This document shows positions 21,710 through 28,174 of a stretch of DNA of 28,174 bases, in pieces; position 1 is the stretch's first letter, and every line of letters starts with the position of its first letter. The notes beneath the pieces are model-generated. The model was not told the DNA's origin, made no database searches, and was given only the letters and a program-made list of their open reading frames with translations. This DNA comes from Pseudomonadota bacterium. Its GTDB lineage: Bacteria > Bdellovibrionota_C > UBA2361 > OMIW01. The stretch is taken from NCBI GenBank assembly GCA_900299205.1, contig OMIW01000125.1, forward strand, positions 1 through 28,174, read 5' to 3'. The translations under genes were made by a program, and so were the position numbers.

Positions 21710-23257
21710 ATGCCGCTTATCCTTGTGATTCAAGATGACCCGCAGATGCAGAAGGTGGTGACCCTTGTTCTGCAACGGGCAGGATTTCAGGTTGCCGCAT
21801 ATCCTGATGTCGAATCAGCGGTCGATCGCCTTAGTGATGAGGAAGTTCATGTGGTGATAGGGGACGCAGCGACCCCGACGGCTGCCCATCACCTACTAGG
21901 AGCGCTCAATGGCCGGTCTAGCAGGGTTCCCGTGATTTTGGCGCTGGCTGGCGCAACGGTTGCTTCAGCGGTCGAGTTGATGCGCGGGGGAGTCACGGAC
22001 ATTCTTACGAAGCCTTTTTCGGGGGACGATTTGGTGCGCGCCGTCTCACGAGTGGTGGAGGGGAGAGTCACCCCTGGGATGGTATCAAGTCGGCAATCCT
22101 CGCCCAAGCGGGCGATTATTACCCGCGATCCGCTTATGATTCGCACTCTTGAGATCGCCGGGGCGGTCGCAAGGAGCGATGCAACGGTCTTAATCCAGGG
22201 TGAATCGGGAACGGGGAAAGAGTTAATGGCGCGGCTTATCCACGATTCGAGTCCTCGCCAGCATGAGCCGTTCGTTGCCGTAAATTGTGCGGCTTTGCCG
22301 AGTTCATTATTGGAAAGTGAGCTGTTTGGTCACGAGAAGGGCGCATTTACTGGAGCTCATGCTCGAAAAATTGGGAAATTTGAGTTGGCTCATCGGGGGA
22401 CCATTCTTCTTGACGAGGTTTCCGAGATGGAGGTGCTTCTTCAGGCGAAATTGCTCCGGGTGCTTCAGGAGCGAGAGGTTGACAGAGTTGGGGGCCGTGA
22501 ACCGGTGGGGGTTGACGTGCGCGTCGTCGCGACAACGAACAGAAACCTCGCCGAAATGGTGCGCTCGGGGGGGTTTCGCGCCGACCTTTACTATCGATTA
22601 AATGTGATTCCCCTTACGCTGCCATCCTTGCGTAAACGTCCCGGAGATATTGCGCTTCTTGCGGAATATTTCATGCGCCAGATCCTTGGAAAACAAGCAC
22701 CGCCATTAACCCCGGATGTAATCGCAATGTTACAACAAGCACCGTGGCCCGGGAATATTCGTGAATTGCGAAATGCGGTTGAGCGAGCTGCAATTCTTTC
22801 CCAAGGAAACGTACCTCGCCAAGAGGATTTCTTGATGGAAATTAGTGATATTGAGAGTAATGAGTTAATCAGACTTACCCAGATTTCGGGAGAATTGTCG
22901 GTCGGTGATTCAGAAGGGGATGCGATTGTCGACCCTCTTCACCTGTCGGCTCCGCGCCCTTCAGAGCAGCCTTTATTCGGCTCCCGGCAGAACAGTTCCC
23001 CCCTGATGAGTGGACAATCTATCAATCGAGAGGATGAATCCCTCATGATTCGCTCCGGCATGACCGTGCACGAGGTCGAAAAAACCCTCATTCTGGAAAC
23101 TCTCCGGTCAACCCGAAACAACCGAACCCAAGCTGCAACTCTTCTTGGCATCAGTGTTCGCACCCTGAGAAATAAACTTGCCGAATATCGACTCCCTGAC
23201 GAAGAGGAGCACGGGGAGGTCCTCGATGTGGTTCATGCTGAAGCGTCCTCAGGGTGA
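21710..23257 (+). CDS. NtrC-family response regulator, FlrC/FleR/FlbD-like
   Basis: A 515-residue three-domain sigma-54 activator. The receiver domain (1-118) keeps the acidic pair D9/D10, the phospho-acceptor D52 (VVIGDAATP) and K101 (TKPF), but the usual Thr/Ser switch position reads LALAGA. The AAA+ domain has GESGTGKE (164-171), GAFTGA (211-216), GTILLDEVSEM and FRADLYYRLNVIPLTLPSLRKRPGDI. The C-terminal Fis HTH, with GMTVHEVEKTLILETLRSTRNNRTQAATLLGISVRTLRNKLAEYR, is typical of flagellar class regulators FlrC, FleR and FlbD. A linker of about 70 residues (about 385-455) separates the two. GAGGGG lies about 9 bases before the ATG. No histidine kinase is adjacent. A terminator follows. Confidence 0.9.
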   Translation: MPLILVIQDDPQMQKVVTLVLQRAGFQVAAYPDVESAVDRLSDEEVHVVIGDAATPTAAHHLLGALNGRSSRVPVILALAGATVASAVELMRGGVTDILTKPFSGDDLVRAVSRVVEGRVTPGMVSSRQSSPKRAIITRDPLMIRTLEIAGAVARSDATVLIQGESGTGKELMARLIHDSSPRQHEPFVAVNCAALPSSLLESELFGHEKGAFTGAHARKIGKFELAHRGTILLDEVSEMEVLLQAKLLRVLQEREVDRVGGREPVGVDVRVVATTNRNLAEMVRSGGFRADLYYRLNVIPLTLPSLRKRPGDIALLAEYFMRQILGKQAPPLTPDVIAMLQQAPWPGNIRELRNAVERAAILSQGNVPRQEDFLMEISDIESNELIRLTQISGELSVGDSEGDAIVDPLHLSAPRPSEQPLFGSRQNSSPLMSGQSINREDESLMIRSGMTVHEVEKTLILETLRSTRNNRTQAATLLGISVRTLRNKLAEYRLPDEEEHGEVLDVVHAEASSG

Positions 23258-23351
23258 GAGGAGGGATGGAATATTTGAGGGTAGTTTGCTCATTCTCCTC
23301 CCGCTGAGGGTCATGGACCTTCGTCAAGGTGGATAAAAAATTTTATTGAGA

Positions 23352-23377
23352 GGGGGCAATGTGCCCCCGAATTTTTT
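23352..23377 (+). terminator. Intrinsic terminator after the response regulator gene
   Basis: GGGGGC (23352-23357) and GCCCCC (23363-23368) with a 5-nt loop are followed by GAATTTTTT. It separates the rightward regulator gene from the convergent surface-protein gene whose stop is at 23376. On the opposite strand the hairpin is followed by TCTC rather than T, so termination in that direction is weaker. Confidence 0.8.
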
Positions 23378-24869
23378 ATTTGGCACCCGAACTCGCTCGG
23401 CATATTCGGCATTGGGTATTCAGGCTTCCTACTTTATCGACAAGATCACGAAGCCGATTCTCGGTTCGTGGAGCACCTCCGGGACGGGAGGATTCGGAGG
23501 CGCACCGTACGACGTCGCGGGCCAGCTTACCTGCGTCAGTTGCAAATGCCGATATCAGCTGTTTAACAGAGTCGACCTCCCGATTGAAATTTCGCACAAT
23601 GCAGGAATCGGCACACACTCGCACCGGTTTGAGGAGGTGACGGTTTATTGCATTTCGAACTCTTGCAACATGGCGAGCGCTCTGCGCTTCGAGCGGTTGA
23701 TCGGCGACTGCTCGGCATCCCCGATTGACTCGTGCTCTCTTTGAATCAGCGGACCATGACGCTGCAACACCTGCTGATGCCCCTTTTAACTGAGCTGCAA
23801 TTCGCTTCATCTTATCGGTCGGTTTGACCATTACACACGGTAATGAGGTCGGGGTCGGGCAGACGCTCATAGAGATTTGAAGGTCCCCTGAGGAGTGGTC
23901 AATTGTTGACATCTGCACACATCCCTCGGGGGAAATCGCAGTTGGCTCGGGGCTTGGCGTCGGAGTAGCTGTTGCTGTTGGCGTTGGAGAAGGTGTGGGG
24001 GTTGGTGTGGGTGTGGCAGTGGGAGTCGGTGTCGGTGTCGGAGTAACGCACCACGATGCGAGGGTAAGGAGCTCTCGTTTGAATGAGAATCCGATAAGTT
24101 GCGCGGTGGGGGGGAAGTTCGTTGGATCAAACCCGTCCGCAATAAGCTGCTCAGGGGTCAAGGGAGTAATCGGACCAGCATAGGTGCCCGAAGCTATGAC
24201 GTTAAGGCTGACAGAGGGGCCAAAGTAATTCTTGTCGATTGAGGTGTTCGAGCAGACTGGCCCGTAATGCACGGCCCCCCCCCGCGCAACAACGAGATCC
24301 TCGTACATCTGAAAGCTCGTGGGACCACTGTTCGCTGCTGCAACACTCTTCGCGCATACATCACGGTACACTCCGACTGAAGACACACCCGCGTCATTCG
24401 CTGGCGCAAATCGGACGGCGAAGAGGGTCCCACTCCCGCTTGCCTCGGGGAGAGATTGACCAGAGAAATTGAGAAAGAGGTCGCCCCAGGCAACGGTACC
24501 ACTTGCGACGTTGGCGGGGTTACCGGCAAGCGGAATGCCCCCTGCCACGACGATGGTAATATCAGAGGCTCCCTCCTTGAGGGCAAGTCCGTAAGACTCA
24601 TAGTTCGCGCCGAGTCCCATCCCCGATAGGCCGTCCGGCCCTCCATCGGGCGCATACCGCCATCCATCTGCTGCTACTCCATCATCGCACCTTCCATCGA
24701 AGGCGGTTGAATCATTGATACACTCAGCAGAGAGAGATAGCACTGATGTCGATATGCTCTCTGGACAGAGCGGAAAACCGCAAAGCCCTCCGAGAATCGA
24801 AACGAAAATAGAGGCAAGGAGGAGCGGAAACGTACGGGCGTTACGAACAAGGCGCATCGGGATGACCAT
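23376..24869 (-). CDS. XDD3-family surface protein with Pro-Thr linker and Cys-containing tail
   Basis: A 497-residue exported protein. A signal peptide occupies about residues 1-32 (hydrophobic TFPLLLASIFVSILGGLCG). Residues about 45-275 match the exosortase-dependent surface domain XDD3: GWRYAPDGGPDG, NYESYGLALKEG, VAWGDLFLNFSG, LFAVRFAPANDAGVSSVGVY, CAKSVAAANSG, DKNYFGPSVSLNVIASGTY and LIADGFDPTNFPP. Residues 276-309 are a Pro-Thr/Ala linker (TPTPTPT). The last about 180 residues form a basic region with several Cys (RGCRAV, VRVCADSC, TQCRICR). No PEP-CTERM-like sorting signal is seen at the C-terminus, where family members usually carry one. The start is the ATG at 24869 (24857 also possible); no clear ribosome site. 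Confidence 0.85.
   Translation of the reverse strand: MVIPMRLVRNARTFPLLLASIFVSILGGLCGFPLCPESISTSVLSLSAECINDSTAFDGRCDDGVAADGWRYAPDGGPDGLSGMGLGANYESYGLALKEGASDITIVVAGGIPLAGNPANVASGTVAWGDLFLNFSGQSLPEASGSGTLFAVRFAPANDAGVSSVGVYRDVCAKSVAAANSGPTSFQMYEDLVVARGGAVHYGPVCSNTSIDKNYFGPSVSLNVIASGTYAGPITPLTPEQLIADGFDPTNFPPTAQLIGFSFKRELLTLASWCVTPTPTPTPTATPTPTPTPSPTPTATATPTPSPEPTAISPEGCVQMSTIDHSSGDLQISMSVCPTPTSLPCVMVKPTDKMKRIAAQLKGASAGVAASWSADSKRARVNRGCRAVADQPLEAQSARHVARVRNAINRHLLKPVRVCADSCIVRNFNREVDSVKQLISAFATDAGKLARDVVRCASESSRPGGAPRTENRLRDLVDKVGSLNTQCRICRASSGAK
23950..24050 (-). repeat. Low-complexity tract encoding the Thr-Pro linker
   Basis: On the plus strand this reads as runs of GGTGTGGGTGTGG and GGTGTCGG, encoding about 30 residues of TP, AT and SP dipeptides in the XDD3 protein. 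Such hexamer-like repeats are prone to length change between strains and to assembly error. Confidence 0.75.
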
Positions 24870-25031
24870 CGGAGAACAGATTAGGATCGGCCCGATGGGG
24901 AGCTGCCCACGTTAAAAGGACCGATGGGGGATCTTTAATCCAAAATGCCCCCGAGATAAATACCTAAAATGTTCACCTTTCGGCCTTTCCTTTCAGAAGT
25001 CCTTCTTTTATCCCGATGGTGGGGAGGGCTC

Positions 25032-26447
25032 TTATTTTTTCTCGCCCATCGATTGTCGGAGCAACTCGAGGGCCCGTTCCTCATCGGATCGCCCATCCGA
25101 GGGAGCCCCCTGACCTTGACCCACCTCTGGGACTCCGGGTTTTAACAGTTCGGGGGGCAGGGTTACCGAGTCTTTGGACTGGCTCTTTGGAGCCTGACGA
25201 ATGGGAGTTATCGATCCATCCTCGCCGAAAGCCAAGTCCTGACCAGCTACCCAGACCCGAATTCCTTGTGGTGTGAGCACCCGATACCAACCCCCTGTTT
25301 CTCGCTCCACGGTAACCCGAGCCCCTCGAGGGAGTCGTTCGATAACGGGGGAACCGCCGTTGGGCTCCTCCCGACCGAGCGCTGGTCCTGCCACGACCGA
25401 GGCGATTGGTACATCCCGATCCGCTTGGAGGGAGCCTGCCGGAGCACGACGGGCGGGCATCGGAACAACCGCAGAGGAGGCCGGATATGCAGACGGCGAC
25501 GAGCGCTCCGAGGTCGGGTACTCCATCTGCTCATTTCTTCGCTGCTCCATACGTCGTGGCACATATCGGGACGGACTGTATGAAGAGTTTGAAGACGGCA
25601 TACCACGGGGCTGTGTTTGAGATCGACTCCCTTCGCCGTAACCGCTATTGAGATAGTTGTTGCCCTGCTCGCCGAGGAACTCATTTAATCGCTCTACCTC
25701 CGTTTCAGCGGTCACCAGCTGACGGCGCAGCTCCTCGAGCTCGAGTTCAACCTCTCTGTTTCGGGAGGTAAGTATCGAAACCTGCTCTCTCAGGAGGAGA
25801 AGCTCAGCATCGTTGGGTTTCGGAGTGGGAAGGGGGGTATTCGTCTTTCGGGCAGGTACCGGGGTATGAGTTGGCGTGCGTGATTTCGGTACAATCGCCG
25901 AAGAGGCGGCAGTTGGCTTCGATGTCACGACCACCTGTGGAGGGGGCACCCTCGTGGGGGACACCGGGACCTGTATCGAAGCCCCGGCAGTTGGACTTAC
26001 CTGGGGAGAAACCGACTTCTGAGGAGAGGCGGAGGGTATGGAGGTAGTAGTTGGTCGTGGTTGTGGTTTGGTCGATTGTGGGTTTACTGGAGGTGGGGTA
26101 ATGGGTTGTGTCTGTTGGACCTTCTTGACCGGCGCTGGTCCCGATTGTGGGGTCTTCCCCGGAGACGGCACCGCTCGAACAGAAGCCTGCTGGGGCTGCG
26201 CCTTTGGCGCCACTTTTTTCAGAAGCTCCTCCTCCTGCCGACGCATCTCCTGCTCTTCTCGCTGCAGAGCCGAAAGCGACAGCTGCTCTGGAGAAGAAGG
26301 ATTCTTTTTCGCTTGAGAAGTAACTCCCCCCTTGGCCGGCTGTGCGATAACGGATGGGATAGGCGTGGCCTTATCAGCCGCTCCTGCTAACTGGGGGAAA
26401 CCAAGAAACACGGCCACAGCCACCCATTTTTCCATTCGGTTGCCCAT
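25032..26447 (-). CDS. Exported Pro-rich, coiled-coil, SH3-domain protein
   Basis: A 471-residue protein starting at the ATG at 26447, chosen because AAAGGGGTGAC precedes it and gives a clean signal peptide (MGNRMEKWVAVAVFLGFPQLAGAAD). Residues about 27-210 are low complexity, rich in Pro, Gln, Ser, Thr and Lys, with TPTHTPVPAR and PTPKP; a short Gln/Glu helix lies at 55-80. Residues about 212-262 form a coiled coil (NDAELLLLREQVSILTSR, ELELEELRRQ). After a Ser/Tyr/Arg-rich linker a bacterial SH3 domain occupies about 346-409 (PIASVVAGPALGRE...GGWYRVLTPQGIRVWVAGQDL). The tail ends in a charged helix. SH3b domains usually bind the cell wall, so a periplasmic, wall-linked scaffold is the best inference. 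Confidence 0.75.
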   Translation of the reverse strand: MGNRMEKWVAVAVFLGFPQLAGAADKATPIPSVIAQPAKGGVTSQAKKNPSSPEQLSLSALQREEQEMRRQEEELLKKVAPKAQPQQASVRAVPSPGKTPQSGPAPVKKVQQTQPITPPPVNPQSTKPQPRPTTTSIPSASPQKSVSPQVSPTAGASIQVPVSPTRVPPPQVVVTSKPTAASSAIVPKSRTPTHTPVPARKTNTPLPTPKPNDAELLLLREQVSILTSRNREVELELEELRRQLVTAETEVERLNEFLGEQGNNYLNSGYGEGSRSQTQPRGMPSSNSSYSPSRYVPRRMEQRRNEQMEYPTSERSSPSAYPASSAVVPMPARRAPAGSLQADRDVPIASVVAGPALGREEPNGGSPVIERLPRGARVTVERETGGWYRVLTPQGIRVWVAGQDLAFGEDGSITPIRQAPKSQSKDSVTLPPELLKPGVPEVGQGQGAPSDGRSDEERALELLRQSMGEKK

Positions 26448-26572
26448 TGTCACCCCTTTGAAAAATGGAGGTCTGATTGACTCTCGATATTCTCTCATCC
26501 GTACCTCTGCCTCATTGGACCTCTTTTGCGATATCTTTTCAAAAACGCTCTTAATCGCTCGAAGACGTTGCC

Positions 26573-27124
26573 TTATGGGAGCTCTTCACCCCGATCTTTT
26601 CTCGACACACTCTGTCTTTTATCCCGTTCGAGCTGAACGACTTGCCGAAAATGGTAGGGCGCGGCGATCCCACTCATAATGATTTCGGTATCACTACTCG
26701 CCGCTGTGCTTATCTCGACCTTCCCGATGTCGAGAAGCCGGTCCAAAACCGACTGCCGCACCTCGATGGCCCGGATATCCTCATATCGAATTCGTACTGC
26801 AACCTGGGACATGCTCAATACGCCGTGCCGAGCCTCGAGTCCGCGGGGATCGAGGGCATATTTGACATTGTAAATCCGATACATTCCTTGCGACAGCGCC
26901 CCGAGGGGGAGAAAGATCGCCAGGGGAAGACTGAGGTTGATCCGAACCCCAAAAAGGTCAAAAAGAGGCCCTGTAATGATGGTTGAGGGAAAGGTCAGCG
27001 TCAGAAGGTAAGCGACGGGACAGAGCAAAGTGAAGGCGATAGCACTGAGTGCCTCAGAGCGCCACGATTTTGGAATGGTTACGACTCCCCCGGCCATCTG
27101 TTCCGTTCCTTCCGACCATGTCAC
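26573..27124 (-). CDS. bPH2-domain membrane protein
   Basis: A 183-residue protein from the ATG at 27124, with GAGGGGTGAC directly upstream. Two hydrophobic segments at about 28-50 (AIAFTLLCPVAYLLTLTF) and 60-82 (INLSLPLAIFLPLGALSQG) form a membrane hairpin. The rest is the bPH2 (DUF304, YdbS/YdbT type) fold: YRIYNVKYALDPRGLEARHGVLSMSQVAVRIRYEDIRAIEVRQSVLDRLLDIGKVEISTA, then IIMSGIAAPYHFRQVV. Family members are inner-membrane proteins with a cytoplasmic pleckstrin-like domain and no known enzymatic role. It follows the acidic single-pass protein gene in the same direction, separated by 109 bases with a tandem repeat. Confidence 0.88.
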   Translation of the reverse strand: MTWSEGTEQMAGGVVTIPKSWRSEALSAIAFTLLCPVAYLLTLTFPSTIITGPLFDLFGVRINLSLPLAIFLPLGALSQGMYRIYNVKYALDPRGLEARHGVLSMSQVAVRIRYEDIRAIEVRQSVLDRLLDIGKVEISTAASSDTEIIMSGIAAPYHFRQVVQLERDKRQSVSRKDRGEELP

Positions 27125-27139
27125 CCCTCATCGGCACAG

Positions 27140-27177
27140 CGGCCGCTCAACGATATGGCGGACGCTCAACGATACGG
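27140..27177. repeat. Tandem 19-bp direct repeat
   Basis: CGGCCGCTCAACGATATGG and CGGACGCTCAACGATACGG are head to tail with 17 of 19 bases identical, in the gap before the bPH2 gene. They could be paired binding sites or a small duplication. Confidence 0.8.
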
Positions 27178-27233
27178 AGGTGAAAATATGTAAGCAAACA
27201 AAGGACTCACGGATTATCGTCTGAGGAGGTTCC

Positions 27234-27629
27234 TCACTGCAAGCCAAGTTCTCGCTCGATATCATCAAAACCACCCTTGGCCTCGTCCTCGAAGGCATCT
27301 ACCTGTTCGTCTTCTCTCGAAGGGGCAACAACGCCATCGAACGGGCTCACTTCGTCCTCTAATAGCCTTGTTCGCCCGGACGGCTTCGCCACCGCTACCG
27401 GAGCTCGAGATGTCGGTATTTCTTCATCATCTTCGTCCCAACTTAACACTGGTTTTTCGGATGAGGTCGACGCTTTCGCCTCTACGGACCGGATGGGGGT
27501 CACCGAGAGGTTCATACCTCCCCCTACCACGCGAAATACTGCAAACATCCCAATAGCGAGTGTCATCGATACGATGTGGGTCCTACTACGAAATGGAGCC
27601 TGAAGATCCTGAATTTCAATCATCGCCAT
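27234..27629 (-). CDS. Small single-pass membrane protein with acidic tail
   Basis: A 131-residue protein with an N-terminal helix RTHIVSMTLAIGMFAVFRVVGGGM (about 16-39) preceded by basic residues, so probably one membrane pass with the rest outside the cytoplasm or, if reversed, inside it. The remainder is disordered and very acidic, ending in DAFEDEAKGGFDDIERELGLQ, with repeated DE/DD clusters. I do not recognise the family. GGAG is about 11 bases before the ATG, which is far. An extended -10 promoter lies upstream (27676-27684). Confidence 0.65.
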   Translation of the reverse strand: MAMIEIQDLQAPFRSRTHIVSMTLAIGMFAVFRVVGGGMNLSVTPIRSVEAKASTSSEKPVLSWDEDDEEIPTSRAPVAVAKPSGRTRLLEDEVSPFDGVVAPSREDEQVDAFEDEAKGGFDDIERELGLQ

Positions 27630-27675
27630 ATAAGCACGTTCTCCACGGTGATCGTACCGAGCCTAACCCTTGAAA

Positions 27676-27684
27676 ATTATATCA
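27676..27684 (-). promoter_or_regulatory. Extended -10 promoter
   Basis: On the minus strand TGATATAAT is a perfect TATAAT with the TGn extension, which can act without a good -35; no convincing -35 is seen. It lies 47 bases before the start of the acidic membrane protein gene. Confidence 0.55.
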
Positions 27685-27794
27685 ATAAAGGGATGAGGAG
27701 GGGAGGTACAAGCTCACAATTCCTCCCTCTTAGAGCTAAAAGCCCAACAAAACTCCTCCGAAAGGGATATGGAGGCCCTCGACGATTCCGTGGC

Positions 27795-28082
27795 CTAATC
27801 GGATGTTTTCGACGAAGCGCTAAATCGGCCGAGGGCCTCGAACAGTCCGGCAAACGGTGGCGCAGGAAGAAGGATAATGTGTGATGGGTCAAACCGGAAG
27901 AGGCGGTCATCCGGGTGGTGCGGAAGCGCATCTCCCAACTCGAACAGATATTCAAGTGCGGCGTGCGCTCGGTTGCCCTGACGGAGCTCACCATCGACAG
28001 AATAGGCGCTGGAGTCGCATTGGTAATAACGAATGAGGAGGTTGGTAAAATCGCTCACGCTCAGGTGAGTGCGTCGCGCCAT
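27795..28082 (-). CDS. Unrecognised 95-residue protein
   Basis: Starts at the ATG at 28082 (AGGGG just upstream) and ends at 27795. It reads MARRTHLSVSDFTNLLIRYY, then a central part QGNRAHAALEYLFELGDALPHHPDDRLFRF and a Ser-rich end. There is no signal peptide or membrane segment. The frame could extend to 28112, but that stretch is the loop of a palindrome, so the start is doubtful. The first 76 bases of the gene fall in the left arm of the terminal inverted repeat. If that palindrome is an artefact, the true upstream DNA is missing and the start may be further away. Confidence 0.45.
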   Translation of the reverse strand: MARRTHLSVSDFTNLLIRYYQCDSSAYSVDGELRQGNRAHAALEYLFELGDALPHHPDDRLFRFDPSHIILLPAPPFAGLFEALGRFSASSKTSD

Positions 28083-28174
28083 CGCCCCTATCTGAGCGCT
28101 GGCGCGACGCACTCACCTGAGCGTGAGCGATTTTACCAACCTCCTCATTCGTTATTACCAATGCGACTCCAGCG
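28007..28174. repeat. Perfect 75-bp inverted repeat at the window end
   Basis: The last 75 bases (28100-28174) are the exact reverse complement of 28007-28081, separated by an 18-nt loop (28082-28099). No mismatch was found on reading. An exact palindrome of this length at the end of a sequence is typical of a fold-back artefact from amplification or assembly, but could be a real terminal hairpin. Confidence 0.95.

Noticed and set aside
23346-23744. 132-codon plus-strand frame
   Set aside because: Antisense to the XDD3 protein tail and includes the terminator hairpin.

Overview
The window looks like chromosomal DNA of an uncultured Gram-negative bacterium with a Deltaproteobacteria-like character. 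It encodes lipoproteins with clear lipoboxes, many Sec signal peptides, two sigma-54 activators with Fis-type helix-turn-helix ends, an XDD3-type surface protein and TRL-like lipoproteins. It also has a tal-zwf-opcA cluster, which is better known from Actinobacteria and Cyanobacteria. The phylum is inferred from gene content only. Base composition is moderate, and the DNA is densely coding apart from a few gaps.

Region 1 (1-4571) holds four exported proteins. A partial secreted protein runs leftward off the window edge. Opposite it, three codirectional genes encode signal-peptide proteins; the second resembles TraU/ICE-type conjugation proteins and the third has a thioredoxin-like segment. 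They are probably pieces of a type IV secretion or conjugation locus continuing to the left.

Region 2 (4651-13213) is a rightward run: a LOG-family phosphoribohydrolase, transaldolase, glucose-6-phosphate dehydrogenase (G6PDH), the G6PDH assembly factor OpcA, a DprE2-like SDR, a TPR lipoprotein, an alpha/beta hydrolase and a trypsin-like lipoprotein. Transaldolase is preceded by two short ORFs joined to it by ATGA overlaps. The spacers before zwf and opcA look like copies of one another.

Region 3 (13220-15060) is a leftward accessory strip: two TRL-like lipoproteins, two tiny genes that each have their own promoter-like boxes and a strong intrinsic terminator, and a CAU-anticodon tRNA whose 3' end abuts four exact 11-bp tandem repeats.

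Region 4 (15219-18767) is a compact NAD-dependent glutamate dehydrogenase on the minus strand with its own terminator.

Region 5 (19440-23377) is a regulatory block: a near-perfect sigma-54 promoter, a FleQ/FlrA-like activator without an input domain, an exported TPR protein, and a FlrC/FleR/FlbD-like response regulator, closed by an intrinsic terminator. A FleQ/FleR-like pair suggests motility or surface-structure control, but no structural targets are in view.

Region 6 (23376-28174) is leftward: an XDD3 surface protein with a Pro-Thr linker and a Cys-containing tail, a Pro-rich/coiled-coil/SH3 exported protein, a bPH2 membrane protein, an acidic single-pass protein and an unrecognised small protein. 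The window ends in a perfect 75-bp inverted repeat with an 18-nt loop, most simply read as a fold-back artefact at a contig end, although a true DNA hairpin is not excluded.
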